NCBI RefSeq assembly: GCF_009761395.1
Contig: NZ_LEKN01000039.1
Location: forward strand, 22,212 to 86,211
Origin: Ursidibacter maritimus
GTDB taxonomy: Bacteria > Pseudomonadota > Gammaproteobacteria > Enterobacterales > Pasteurellaceae
Direction: 5' to 3'
DNA length: 64,000 bases
How positions within the stretch are numbered: the stretch's first letter is position 1; the number at the start of each line of letters is the position of its first letter. A program made the position numbers and the translations under genes. Below the pieces are notes generated by a model that was not told where the DNA came from, made no database searches, and saw only the letters and a list, made by a program, of their open reading frames with translations. Shown here piece after piece: positions 56,921-64,000 of the stretch.

Positions 56921-57910
56921 TTAAGCCCTCACCGAATAAACCTTAAACTTATTAGATTTTGCTAATAGCTGATGTGAGCCAAAAGCTTGGTCTAATAAGT
57001 CGGGGTAAGGTAAAAAGGCGTTGGCGACAATACGCAATTCACCGCCTTTGTTTAAGTGTTGTTTTGCCTGCGCAATAAGGGTTTCGACTGCACGGTAAGC
57101 GGTGTCGATACCATCGTGAAATGGAGGGTTAGAAATGATTAAATCGAAACGACAGTCAATATGAGAAAAGATATCACTGGCTAAAACTTCTCCTTCTAGC
57201 CCATTTTCAACTAGTGTTCGTTGACTAGAATGGATTGCCATTGCGTGAATATCCGACATTGTAAGCTTAATTTGGGGGAATTGTTGTTTTAAAGCAGCTC
57301 CGATAACACCTGAACCACAGCCTAGATCTAGCACTTTGCCTTTTAATCCATCTGATTTTGTGAACGTAGAAAGCAATAATTTTGATCCTGTATCCAATTC
57401 CGCAGAGCTAAATACCGCTGGCAATGAATAGACCATTAAATCTTCTAAGCGGTAAGATTTCCAGAATTTTTTACGATCAAAGTTCGGTTTTTCGTTTAAT
57501 GCAAAATGATACAAACCACAACGGCGTGCAGAGTCAATTTTGGCAATTTCACCAAGTGGAGCAAGCATTGTTTCAACAGAGCGAACGCCAGCTCTATTCT
57601 CGCCAATAATCAATAATTCTTGCCCAATTGGTGCGCTAGAAAGCCATTGTAATAATTGGAATTGGCATTCTTGCTTATTTTTAGTCCAGTAAAACACCGC
57701 TAGATCTGCGGATTGCTCACATTCCAACCCAAATATCACATCTTTATGTTGATTTGCATAATCAAAATAGCTTGAGAAAACCGCAATATTTGTGGCTTTT
57801 GCACGAATGAGATCAGCAAAACGATCTCGTACATCACCAAATAATAAAATACTTTTATTTTCAAATAACGCTAAATGACGTTCCAATACTTCACTTTCAA
57901 GAGATAACAT
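56921..57910 (-). CDS. rsmC: 16S rRNA m2G1207 methyltransferase RsmC
   Basis: The 329-residue protein has the two-domain RsmC/RsmD plan: an N-terminal degenerate methyltransferase domain and a C-terminal catalytic one. The latter has the SAM motif VLDLGCGSGVIG (about 193-204) and the catalytic SNPPFHDG (about 258-265). It methylates G1207 of 16S rRNA. E. coli RsmC has 343 residues. It is divergent from holD, with 79 bases between them, as in H. influenzae and E. coli. Confidence 0.94.
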   Translation of the reverse strand: MLSLESEVLERHLALFENKSILLFGDVRDRFADLIRAKATNIAVFSSYFDYANQHKDVIFGLECEQSADLAVFYWTKNKQECQFQLLQWLSSAPIGQELLIIGENRAGVRSVETMLAPLGEIAKIDSARRCGLYHFALNEKPNFDRKKFWKSYRLEDLMVYSLPAVFSSAELDTGSKLLLSTFTKSDGLKGKVLDLGCGSGVIGAALKQQFPQIKLTMSDIHAMAIHSSQRTLVENGLEGEVLASDIFSHIDCRFDLIISNPPFHDGIDTAYRAVETLIAQAKQHLNKGGELRIVANAFLPYPDLLDQAFGSHQLLAKSNKFKVYSVRA

Positions 57911-57989
57911 AATTTTTCACTTTTTACTTAAAATAATTTCCGCATTTTACCGACTTTTGCTACCATTCCCCACAACTTTATGAGGAAAT

Positions 57990-58415
57990 ATGATGAATCG
58001 GCGAGATTTTCTGTTACAAGAGATGAATATTACCCAGTGGGTGCTAACCAAACCACAGGTATTAAAGGGCGATGCACAAATTCGCCTAGCGCCACATATT
58101 AAATTTGTGGTGGTTTGCGAAGAAGATCATCAACATACAGGGTTATTTCAAGATATCTTGCGAGCCTTGGGTTTAAATACCAAACAATATCAATGGCTTA
58201 ATATGGAGCAAGCAGTCCGTCTTGCCTTAACCCATTCGCCTTATTTTTGGTTGATTCAACCTAAACAACAAGCGGTAGCTTTTACAAAAAAATTTGCAAA
58301 TCAAACCGCTTGGCATAATCTGTCTTGGCAAGAACTACAACAAACAGCACATAAACGCCAATTTTGGCAACAGATTGAACCATTCACCCTAAATACTGAA
58401 AATGACTGTAATTAG
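57990..58415 (+). CDS. holD: DNA polymerase III psi subunit HolD
   Basis: The 141-residue protein aligns with HolD. The start MNRRDFLLQEMNITQW is the chi-interacting N-terminal peptide, followed by a small alpha/beta domain (LAPHIKFVVVCEE, SPYFWLI). E. coli psi has 137 residues. It joins chi and the clamp-loader gamma/tau subunits and so links to SSB. It overlaps rimI by 14 bases, as in E. coli, and contains an inverted pair of uptake-type sequences near 58267-58310 within its coding region. Confidence 0.92.
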   Translation: MMNRRDFLLQEMNITQWVLTKPQVLKGDAQIRLAPHIKFVVVCEEDHQHTGLFQDILRALGLNTKQYQWLNMEQAVRLALTHSPYFWLIQPKQQAVAFTKKFANQTAWHNLSWQELQQTAHKRQFWQQIEPFTLNTENDCN

Positions 58416-58845
58416 CCCTATTAGCGATAGCGACTTTAACCGCCTGTTTGAAATTGAACAACAAGCCCATTTAGTGCCTTGGAGTAAAGGAACATTGCTC
58501 AACAACCAAGGTGAACGTTATCTTAATCTAAAACTCTCCGTTGAAAATCAAATTGTTGCCTTTGCGATTTGCCAAAAAGTGTTAGATGAAGCAACATTAT
58601 TTAACATTGCCGTTGCCCCAGAATTTCAAGGAAAAGGCTATGGAAAAAAATTGCTCGAATCGCTTATTCAACAATTACAACAACAGAATGTGCTGACTTT
58701 ATGGCTTGAAGTACGAGAATCCAATCAAACTGCTCGCCAACTTTACGATAAATTAGGCTTTAATGAAGTTACCTTACGCAAAAATTACTACCCTACTCCA
58801 ACAGGTGAGCGAGAGAATGCGGTTGTAATGGCACTTTATCTTTAA
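58402..58845 (+). CDS. rimI: Ribosomal protein S18 alanine N-acetyltransferase RimI
   Basis: The 147-residue GNAT protein has the acetyl-CoA loop in IAVAPEFQGKGYGKKLLESL (about 72-91) and the end LYDKLGFNEVTLRKNYYPT, diagnostic of RimI. The Glu and Tyr expected in catalysis appear conserved (VRESN and RKNYYPT). It acetylates the N-terminal alanine of S18. Its start lies inside holD, so translation is coupled. E. coli RimI has 148 residues. Confidence 0.94.
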   Translation: MTVISPISDSDFNRLFEIEQQAHLVPWSKGTLLNNQGERYLNLKLSVENQIVAFAICQKVLDEATLFNIAVAPEFQGKGYGKKLLESLIQQLQQQNVLTLWLEVRESNQTARQLYDKLGFNEVTLRKNYYPTPTGERENAVVMALYL

Positions 58846-58915
58846 TCCAACTGATCTACTCAAAGATGATAGAATAAGCGGTCAGTTCCAATAATTATTT
58901 TACAATGAGACATTT

Positions 58916-60241
58916 ATGAATACCCCAACTTTTGAAGCATTAGATTTAAGTCCAGAATTACTCAAAGCATTAGCGAAAAAAGGCTATAACCGCCCAACTA
59001 GTATCCAACAACAAACTATCCCAGCAGCACTTGAAGGCAGAGATGTGTTAGGCTCAGCACCAACAGGGACAGGAAAAACTGCGGCATTTTTACTCCCAGC
59101 TATCCAACACTTACTCGATCATCCACGTCGTAAACCAGGGCCACCTCGCATTTTAGTCCTAACACCAACGCGTGAGTTAGCAATGCAAGTGGCAGAACAG
59201 GCAGAAGAATTGGCTCAATTTACCAATTTGAAAATTGCGACTATTACAGGTGGTGTGGCTTATCAGAACCACGGTGAAGTGTTTAATACCAACCAAGATC
59301 TTGTGGTGGCAACACCAGGACGCTTATTACAATATATCAAGGAAGAAAATTTCGACTGCCGTTCTGTTGAAGTACTGATCTTTGACGAAGCCGACCGAAT
59401 GCTACAAATGGGATTTGGTCAAGATGCAGAGACTATCGCAGCCGAAACTCGTTGGCGTAAATACACTTGGTTATTCTCAGCAACCCTTGAAGGCGAATTA
59501 TTAGTAGATTTTGCTCAACGTATTTTAACTAATCCACTAGAAATTGATGCCGAACCAAGCCGTAGAGAACGTAAGAAAATCCAACAATGGTATTATCACG
59601 CCGATAGTCTTGAACATAAAACTAAATTATTAGCTCGCATCATTAGTAATTTTGAAGTTGAACGTGGTATCGTTTTTGTTCGCCGCCGTGAAGCAGTACG
59701 AGAATTAAGTGAAACCTTGCGTAAACGTGGTATTCGCTCGACCTATTTAGAAGGAGAAATGGCACAAACACAACGTAATCAGTCGATTACACGCTTAAAA
59801 GAAGGTGTTGTTAATGTATTGGTAGCCACAGATGTTGCCGCTCGTGGCATAGACATTGATGATGTCGATTTTGTGATTAATTTTGATTTGCCATATAGTG
59901 CAGATACCTATTTACATCGTATTGGACGTACAGCTCGTGCAGGAAAAAAAGGCTCAGCCATTTCTTTAGTTGAAGCTCACGATTATAAATTACTGGGTAA
60001 AATCCAACGCTATACCGAAGAAGTGTTGAAACCTCGTTTGATTGATGGTTTAGAACCTCGTACTAAAGCACCGAAAGATGGTGAAATTGTGAGTGTAACG
60101 AAAAAAGAAAAAGCACGCATTAAGAAGAAAAAAGAAGATAAAAAAGAGGCTGCGAAGAAGAAAGTAAAAGTGCGCCATAAAGATACCAAAAATATTGGTA
60201 AACGAAGAAAGCCAACGACAGAACAGAAATCTGAATCATAA
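58916..60241 (+). CDS. srmB: DEAD-box RNA helicase SrmB
   Basis: The 441-residue helicase has all DEAD-box motifs: the Q motif near residue 28, GSAPTGTGKTAAF (I), PTRELA (Ia), DEADRML (II), FSATLE (III), VATDVAARGID (V) and HRIGRTARAG (VI). A lysine-rich tail from about 390 binds RNA. The pattern and length (E. coli SrmB 444) fit SrmB, which acts in early 50S subunit assembly. A Shine-Dalgarno sequence is not obvious before ATG 58916. An uptake-like AAGCGGTCAG lies 35 bases upstream. Confidence 0.92.
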   Translation: MNTPTFEALDLSPELLKALAKKGYNRPTSIQQQTIPAALEGRDVLGSAPTGTGKTAAFLLPAIQHLLDHPRRKPGPPRILVLTPTRELAMQVAEQAEELAQFTNLKIATITGGVAYQNHGEVFNTNQDLVVATPGRLLQYIKEENFDCRSVEVLIFDEADRMLQMGFGQDAETIAAETRWRKYTWLFSATLEGELLVDFAQRILTNPLEIDAEPSRRERKKIQQWYYHADSLEHKTKLLARIISNFEVERGIVFVRRREAVRELSETLRKRGIRSTYLEGEMAQTQRNQSITRLKEGVVNVLVATDVAARGIDIDDVDFVINFDLPYSADTYLHRIGRTARAGKKGSAISLVEAHDYKLLGKIQRYTEEVLKPRLIDGLEPRTKAPKDGEIVSVTKKEKARIKKKKEDKKEAAKKKVKVRHKDTKNIGKRRKPTTEQKSES

Positions 60242-60289
60242 AATACAAGGTATAATGGACAAAATGATTACTAATTTTAAGGAATCAGA

Positions 60290-60481
60290 TCAAGTCTGAT
60301 CTTCTACAGACTGCTGATAAGAAGAAATTTTAGCCATATTTTGTCGATTATCCTTCAACTTAACAATAATACGCCAAGCCCAACCAACCGCTTGTAGATA
60401 ATTTTGTTGTTCATTGCCACGAAAAAACGGATAATACGACCTATTTTTGTGATAAATGTGTGGGATATGGTTGAATATATT
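60290..60481 (-). other. Open frame without a start codon, protein-like composition
   Basis: On the minus strand 64 codons read without a stop, ending at TGA 60292-60290. The inferred peptide is plausibly protein-like: [29 protein letters not shown] and MAKISSYQQSVEDQ. But no ATG, GTG or TTG opens it before an upstream stop inside rsxA. It could be the end of a decayed gene, or chance in the srmB-rsxA gap (60242-60466). I do not recognise the family. Confidence 0.3.
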
Positions 60482-61048
60482 TTATTAATTATTAGTACCG
60501 CCTTAATCAACAACTTCGTGTTGGTTAAATTTCTTGGGCTTTGTCCATTTATGGGGGTATCTAAAAAAGTTGAAACTGCAATCGGTATGGGAATGGCAAC
60601 CACCTTTGTCTTGACTGTTGCTTCACTTTCAGCCTATTTGGTCGAAACATTTATTCTCACTCCATTAGACGCTCATTTTCTGCGTACTTTAGTCTTCATT
60701 TTAGTGATAGCGGTCATTGTACAGCTCACTGAAATGATCATTCATAAAACAAGCCCGACACTTTATCGCTTATTAGGTATTTATTTGCCACTTATTACTA
60801 CTAATTGTGCTGTACTTGGTGTGGCTTTACTCAATGTAAATTTAGCCAATAATTTAGTGGAATCCGTCTTATATGGATTTGGTGCTGCTGCTGGTTTTTC
60901 ACTGGTTCTCGTATTATTTTCAGCTCTGCGTGAGCGTTTAGCTGCCGCTGATGTCCCCGCTTCATTTCAAGGGGCATCAATTGCATTAATTACCGCAGGC
61001 TTAATGTCATTAGCCTTTATGGGCTTTACTGGTTTAGTCAAAATCTGA
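60467..61048 (+). CDS. rsxA: Rnf/Rsx electron transport complex subunit A
   Basis: The 193-residue membrane protein has six helices and the cysteine-bearing [13 protein letters not shown] and [13 protein letters not shown], as in RnfA/NqrE. E. coli RsxA also has 193 residues. The ATG at 60467 gives the standard start [13 protein letters not shown]; the frame is open further upstream to 60404, but that extension is polar and unlike homologues. The gene is first in rsxABC, the complex that couples ferredoxin/NADH redox to ion movement and, in E. coli, keeps SoxR reduced. Confidence 0.95.
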   Translation: MVEYILLIISTALINNFVLVKFLGLCPFMGVSKKVETAIGMGMATTFVLTVASLSAYLVETFILTPLDAHFLRTLVFILVIAVIVQLTEMIIHKTSPTLYRLLGIYLPLITTNCAVLGVALLNVNLANNLVESVLYGFGAAAGFSLVLVLFSALRERLAAADVPASFQGASIALITAGLMSLAFMGFTGLVKI

Positions 61049-61692
61049 TGATAGATTCTCAAATTATTTATTACATCATTGGTATTATTGCCCTTATCGC
61101 CCTTATTTTTGGTGCGGTGCTGGGATACTCGTCCATTAAATTAAAAGTGGAAGCCGATCCTATTGTTGAGCAAATTGATGCCCTATTACCGCAAAGCCAA
61201 TGTGGGCAATGTGGTTATCCTGGTTGTAAGCCTTATGCGGAAGCCATTGCAAATGGTGATGTGATCACAAAATGTGTGCCAGGTGGTCCACCATTAGTGG
61301 TTAAAATTGCCGATTTAATGGGAGTTGATGTACCTGAAATGGAAGGTGAAACCCCAGAAACAAAAGTTGCCCTTATCCACGAAGATATGTGTATTGGCTG
61401 CACAAAATGTATTCAGGCTTGCCCTGTTGATGCGATTATCGGCACGAATAAAGCAATGCACACTGTGATTGCCGATCTCTGTACAGGATGTGAACTATGC
61501 GTTGCACCTTGCCCAACCGATTGTATTGAAATGATTTCAGAGAAAAAAACCACTCAAAATTGGAATTGGAAATTTGATGCGAATTTAGTCATCCCGATTC
61601 TTAATACCACAGAATTAGAAAAAAGAATGGTTGTCGGCAATAAGACCTTTGAAACAGAAAATATTGGGGGAACTGATGTTAATGCAAAATGA
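61048..61692 (+). CDS. rsxB: Rnf/Rsx complex iron-sulfur subunit B
   Basis: The 214-residue protein has an N-terminal membrane anchor (about 7-25). A 4Fe-4S domain follows with [17 protein letters not shown] (about 50-66), then two ferredoxin-type clusters, [13 protein letters not shown] and [12 protein letters not shown]. It overlaps rsxA by one base (TGATG) and rsxC by about 17 bases. It is slightly longer than E. coli RsxB (192), owing to the C-terminal tail. Confidence 0.95.
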   Translation: MIDSQIIYYIIGIIALIALIFGAVLGYSSIKLKVEADPIVEQIDALLPQSQCGQCGYPGCKPYAEAIANGDVITKCVPGGPPLVVKIADLMGVDVPEMEGETPETKVALIHEDMCIGCTKCIQACPVDAIIGTNKAMHTVIADLCTGCELCVAPCPTDCIEMISEKKTTQNWNWKFDANLVIPILNTTELEKRMVVGNKTFETENIGGTDVNAK

Positions 61693-64000
61693 TGTGTTAG
61701 ATCGTATCCGTCAACAGAAATTATGGGATTTCCCTGGCGGTATTCATCCACCAGAAATGAAGCAACAATCAAATCAAAAACCGATTCGAACGCTCCATTT
61801 ACCCAAATATTTTTATGTTCCAGTGGTACAACACTCAGGAAGTGCTGGTGATCTGATCGTGAATGTCGGCGATCTTGTTCTAAAAGGACAAGCTCTCACT
61901 CGAGGCGAACATTACCGCCAATTACCTGTACACAGTCCAACATCGGGTAAAATTATCGCCATTCAGCCTTATGTTTCTTGCCACCCTTCTGGTATTCCAG
62001 AGCAGACAGTAGTAATTGAAACAGACGGAAAAGATCAATGGATTGAACGCAAACCGATTGATGATTTCTTAAGTTTAACCGGCGAACAAATTATCGAAAA
62101 AGTCTATCAAGCTGGGATTGCAGGCTTAGGCGGTGCGGTATTCCCGACATCAAGCAAATTGCAATATGCTGATAAACGTTGCAAAGTCTTAATTATCAAT
62201 GGTGCAGAGTGTGAACCTTATATCACTTGTGATGATAGATTGATGCAAGATTATACCGCAGAGATGATAGAAGGCATTCGTATCTTACGTTATGTTCTTC
62301 GCCCCGAAGAAGTGGTGCTTGCGATTGAAGATAATAAACCTAAAGCAATACAAGCGGTTAAAAAAGCCTTAAAAGGTGCAAATGATATTTGCGTAAGAGT
62401 TATTCCCACCAAATATCCATCTGGAGCAAGCGATCAACTCGTGCAAATTCTCACTGGACTAGAAATCCCACAAGGTAAACGCACCATTGAAATGGGCATT
62501 GTAATGCACAATGTCGGCACTGCTTTTGCGGTGAAACGTGCGATTATTGATGATGAGCCTTTAATTGAACGTGTGGTTACGCTGACAGGCGATAAAATTC
62601 GCAATAAAGGCAATGTGTGGGCAAGACTAGGTACACCAGTTATCCATTTATTAGAACAGGTTGATTACCAAGCCGATGAACGTTTTCCTGTCTTTTTAGG
62701 TGGGCCAATGATGGGCTTTATTCTGCCATCTTTGCAAGCTCCCGTCACCAAAACAGCAAACTGTTTAATTGCACCTGATCATTTTGAGTACGCGCCACCG
62801 CAAGCAGAACGAAGCTGTATTCGTTGTTCAAGCTGTTCTGATGCTTGTCCTGTTGGCTTATTGCCTCAACAGCTTTACTGGTTTGCTCGTGCTGACGATC
62901 ACGATAAATCAAAAGAATATCATCTTGATGCTTGTATTGAATGTGGTATTTGTGCTTACGTTTGCCCAAGCTATATTCCGCTTATTCAATATTTCCGCCA
63001 AGAAAAAACCAAAATTCACGAGATTGAAGAAAAAGCTCGCAAAGCGGAAGAAGCCAAACAACGATTTGAAGCAAGAGAAGCTCGTTTAAATAAAGAAAAA
63101 GAGGCAAGAACTGCCCGTATTCAAGAGGCAGCAGAAAAACGCCGAGAAGAAGTTGCCAACAGTGTTGGGGAAGACCCCGTTAAAGCAGCACTTGAGCGTC
63201 TGAAGGCGAAAAAAGCGGAAAATACCGCAAGCAACGATGGGCAATCAGCTCCGACTATTCAAGCCAAAGCAAATGGAGAGCCGGATAATAGTGAGTTAAT
63301 GGCACAACGTAGAGCAAGACGTTTAGCAAAACAAGCTCAACAAACAGAAAGTGCTGAACCACAAAATGCAAATGTTGAAACGTCTGCAACAGCTGCAACT
63401 GAAACGCCAGCGGAAACCGATCCACGCAAAGCCGCTGTGGCAGCTGCACTGGCAAGAGCGAAAGCAAGAAAAGAAGCTCAACAAGCGGTCAGTTCCGAGC
63501 CACAAAATGCAAAAGTGGAAACAACCACAGCAGTTGCGACCGAAACGCCAGCAGAAACCGATCCACGCAAAGCCGCTGTAGCGGCTGCTATCGCAAGGGC
63601 CAAAGCAAGAAAAGAAGCTCAACAAGCGGTCAGTTCCGAGCCACAAAATGCAAAAGTGGAAACAACCACAGCAGTTGCGACCGAAACGCCAGCGGAAACT
63701 GACCCACGCAAAGCCGCTGTGGCAGCTGCTATCGCAAGAGCTAAAGCGAAAAAAGAAGCTCAACAAGCGGTCAGTTCCGAGCCACAAAATGCAAAAGTGG
63801 AAGCAACCGCAACAGTTGCCACCGAAATGCCAACGGAAGCCGATCCACGCAAAGCCGCTGTGGCGGCGGCTATCGCAAGAGCTAAAGCGAAAAAAGAAGC
63901 TCAACAAGCGGTCAGTTCCGAGCCACAAAATGCAAAAGTGGAAGCAACCGCAACAGTTGCAACTGAAACACCAGTGGAAACCGATCCACGCAAAGCCGCT
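61676..64000 (+). CDS. rsxC: Rnf/Rsx complex subunit C, with a repeat-rich C-terminus (partial, runs off the window)
   Basis: The 775 residues present include the conserved RsxC core ([12 protein letters not shown] near residue 20, [37 protein letters not shown]). Two 4Fe-4S clusters follow ([12 protein letters not shown] and [12 protein letters not shown], about 380-430), then a charged coiled coil to about 560. From about residue 582 the sequence consists of 47-residue repeats that continue to the window end. RsxC is the peripheral NADH/FMN-binding subunit, a relative of NqrA. The GGGGGAA ribosome binding site precedes ATG 61676; ATG 61682 is an alternative. Confidence 0.95.
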   Translation, partial: MLMQNDVLDRIRQQKLWDFPGGIHPPEMKQQSNQKPIRTLHLPKYFYVPVVQHSGSAGDLIVNVGDLVLKGQALTRGEHYRQLPVHSPTSGKIIAIQPYVSCHPSGIPEQTVVIETDGKDQWIERKPIDDFLSLTGEQIIEKVYQAGIAGLGGAVFPTSSKLQYADKRCKVLIINGAECEPYITCDDRLMQDYTAEMIEGIRILRYVLRPEEVVLAIEDNKPKAIQAVKKALKGANDICVRVIPTKYPSGASDQLVQILTGLEIPQGKRTIEMGIVMHNVGTAFAVKRAIIDDEPLIERVVTLTGDKIRNKGNVWARLGTPVIHLLEQVDYQADERFPVFLGGPMMGFILPSLQAPVTKTANCLIAPDHFEYAPPQAERSCIRCSSCSDACPVGLLPQQLYWFARADDHDKSKEYHLDACIECGICAYVCPSYIPLIQYFRQEKTKIHEIEEKARKAEEAKQRFEAREARLNKEKEARTARIQEAAEKRREEVANSVGEDPVKAALERLKAKKAENTASNDGQSAPTIQAKANGEPDNSELMAQRRARRLAKQAQQTESAEPQNANVETSATAATETPAETDPRKAAVAAALARAKARKEAQQAVSSEPQNAKVETTTAVATETPAETDPRKAAVAAAIARAKARKEAQQAVSSEPQNAKVETTTAVATETPAETDPRKAAVAAAIARAKAKKEAQQAVSSEPQNAKVEATATVATEMPTEADPRKAAVAAAIARAKAKKEAQQAVSSEPQNAKVEATATVATETPVETDPRKAA
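63419..64000 (+). repeat. 141-bp coding tandem repeats in rsxC, each with an uptake signal
   Basis: The sequence beginning GATCCACGCAAAGCCGCT recurs at 63419, 63560, 63701, 63842 and 63983, exactly 141 bases apart. There are thus four full units and the start of a fifth at the window end. Each unit encodes 47 residues: [16 protein letters not shown], a [18 protein letters not shown] stretch and a Thr/Ala/Glu-rich spacer. ACAAGCGGT occurs at the same place in each (63481, 63622, 63763, 63904). A degenerate half unit precedes the array (about 63340-63418). Alanine- and lysine-rich RsxC tails are known in the family, but the regular spacing is striking. Confidence 0.93.

Noticed and set aside
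63323..63928. A 201-codon antisense frame rich in Cys, Phe and Trp, with internal repeats
   Set aside because: It is the reverse complement of the 141-bp coding repeats of rsxC. The repetition comes from the sense strand, and there is no ribosome binding site or plausible start.
63419..64000. Regular direct repeats resembling a CRISPR array
   Set aside because: The unit is 141 bp, in frame, protein-coding throughout, and without short unique spacers.

Overview
The window looks like chromosomal core DNA of a gammaproteobacterium of the family Pasteurellaceae. The gene content and local gene orders (pheS-pheT-ihfA-nlpC-like, nqrABCDEF-apbE-nqrM, rsxABC, tamA-tamB, cydDC) fit that family. The DNA is AT-rich and carries many copies of the uptake signal core ACAAGCGGT, the form used by the Actinobacillus/Mannheimia/Bibersteinia side of the family rather than the Haemophilus influenzae form AAGTGCGGT. 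I cannot name the species. I saw no rRNA, tRNA or CRISPR array.

Layout. 0-3 kb: the end of a ybfF-like hydrolase, a ygiM-like SH3 protein and a PiT phosphate transporter with its DUF47 partner. 3-7.5 kb: pheS, pheT, ihfA and an NlpC/P60 lipoprotein. 7.7-19 kb (minus strand): cydC-cydD, tamB-tamA, a divergent polysaccharide deacetylase and envC. 19-24 kb is an accessory island: an IS481-type relic, two tandem sirtuins, a 5'-nucleotidase-like HAD protein with an unknown C-terminal domain, a PP2C phosphatase, and an uncharacterised protein that may have a uracil-DNA-glycosylase-like fold. 24-31.5 kb: prfB with its programmed frameshift, ydfG, ycgN-ybjQ-rdgB, lpxL, raiA, leuD-leuC. 31.8-41.8 kb: bcr, rsuA, ychE, a peptide-binding lipoprotein, apbC, a DUF2057 protein, corC-lnt and rpoE-rseA. 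41.8-42.5 kb: a second IS481-type relic, where rseB would be expected. 42.5-52.4 kb (minus): mnmA, a cysteine-rich orphan, an ADP-ribosylglycohydrolase, nqrM, apbE and nqrFEDCBA. 52.8-64 kb: nfuA, a small lipoprotein and P-loop kinase pair, infC-rpmI-rplT, glycerate kinase, rsmC, holD-rimI, srmB and rsxA-rsxB-rsxC (cut by the window end).

How the genes connect. Outer-membrane and cell-wall assembly is well represented (tamAB, lnt, lpxL, envC, NlpC/P60, rpoE-rseA). Two related ion-pumping respiratory complexes, Na+-NQR and Rnf/Rsx, lie in the same window, with apbE and nqrM supplying flavinylation and maturation for NQR. Several translation genes are present with classical unusual signals intact: the prfB frameshift and an AUU start for infC.

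The least explained parts are: (1) the 19-23 kb island, where the two sirtuin genes and the nucleotidase/phosphatase pair are each preceded by nearly the same palindrome plus flanking promoter-like sequence, suggesting co-regulation of an NAD/nucleotide-linked module; (2) the C-terminal part of rsxC, made of 141-bp coding repeats that each contain an uptake signal; (3) the apparent loss of rseB beside an IS relic; and (4) several unassigned palindromes and a possible small RNA.
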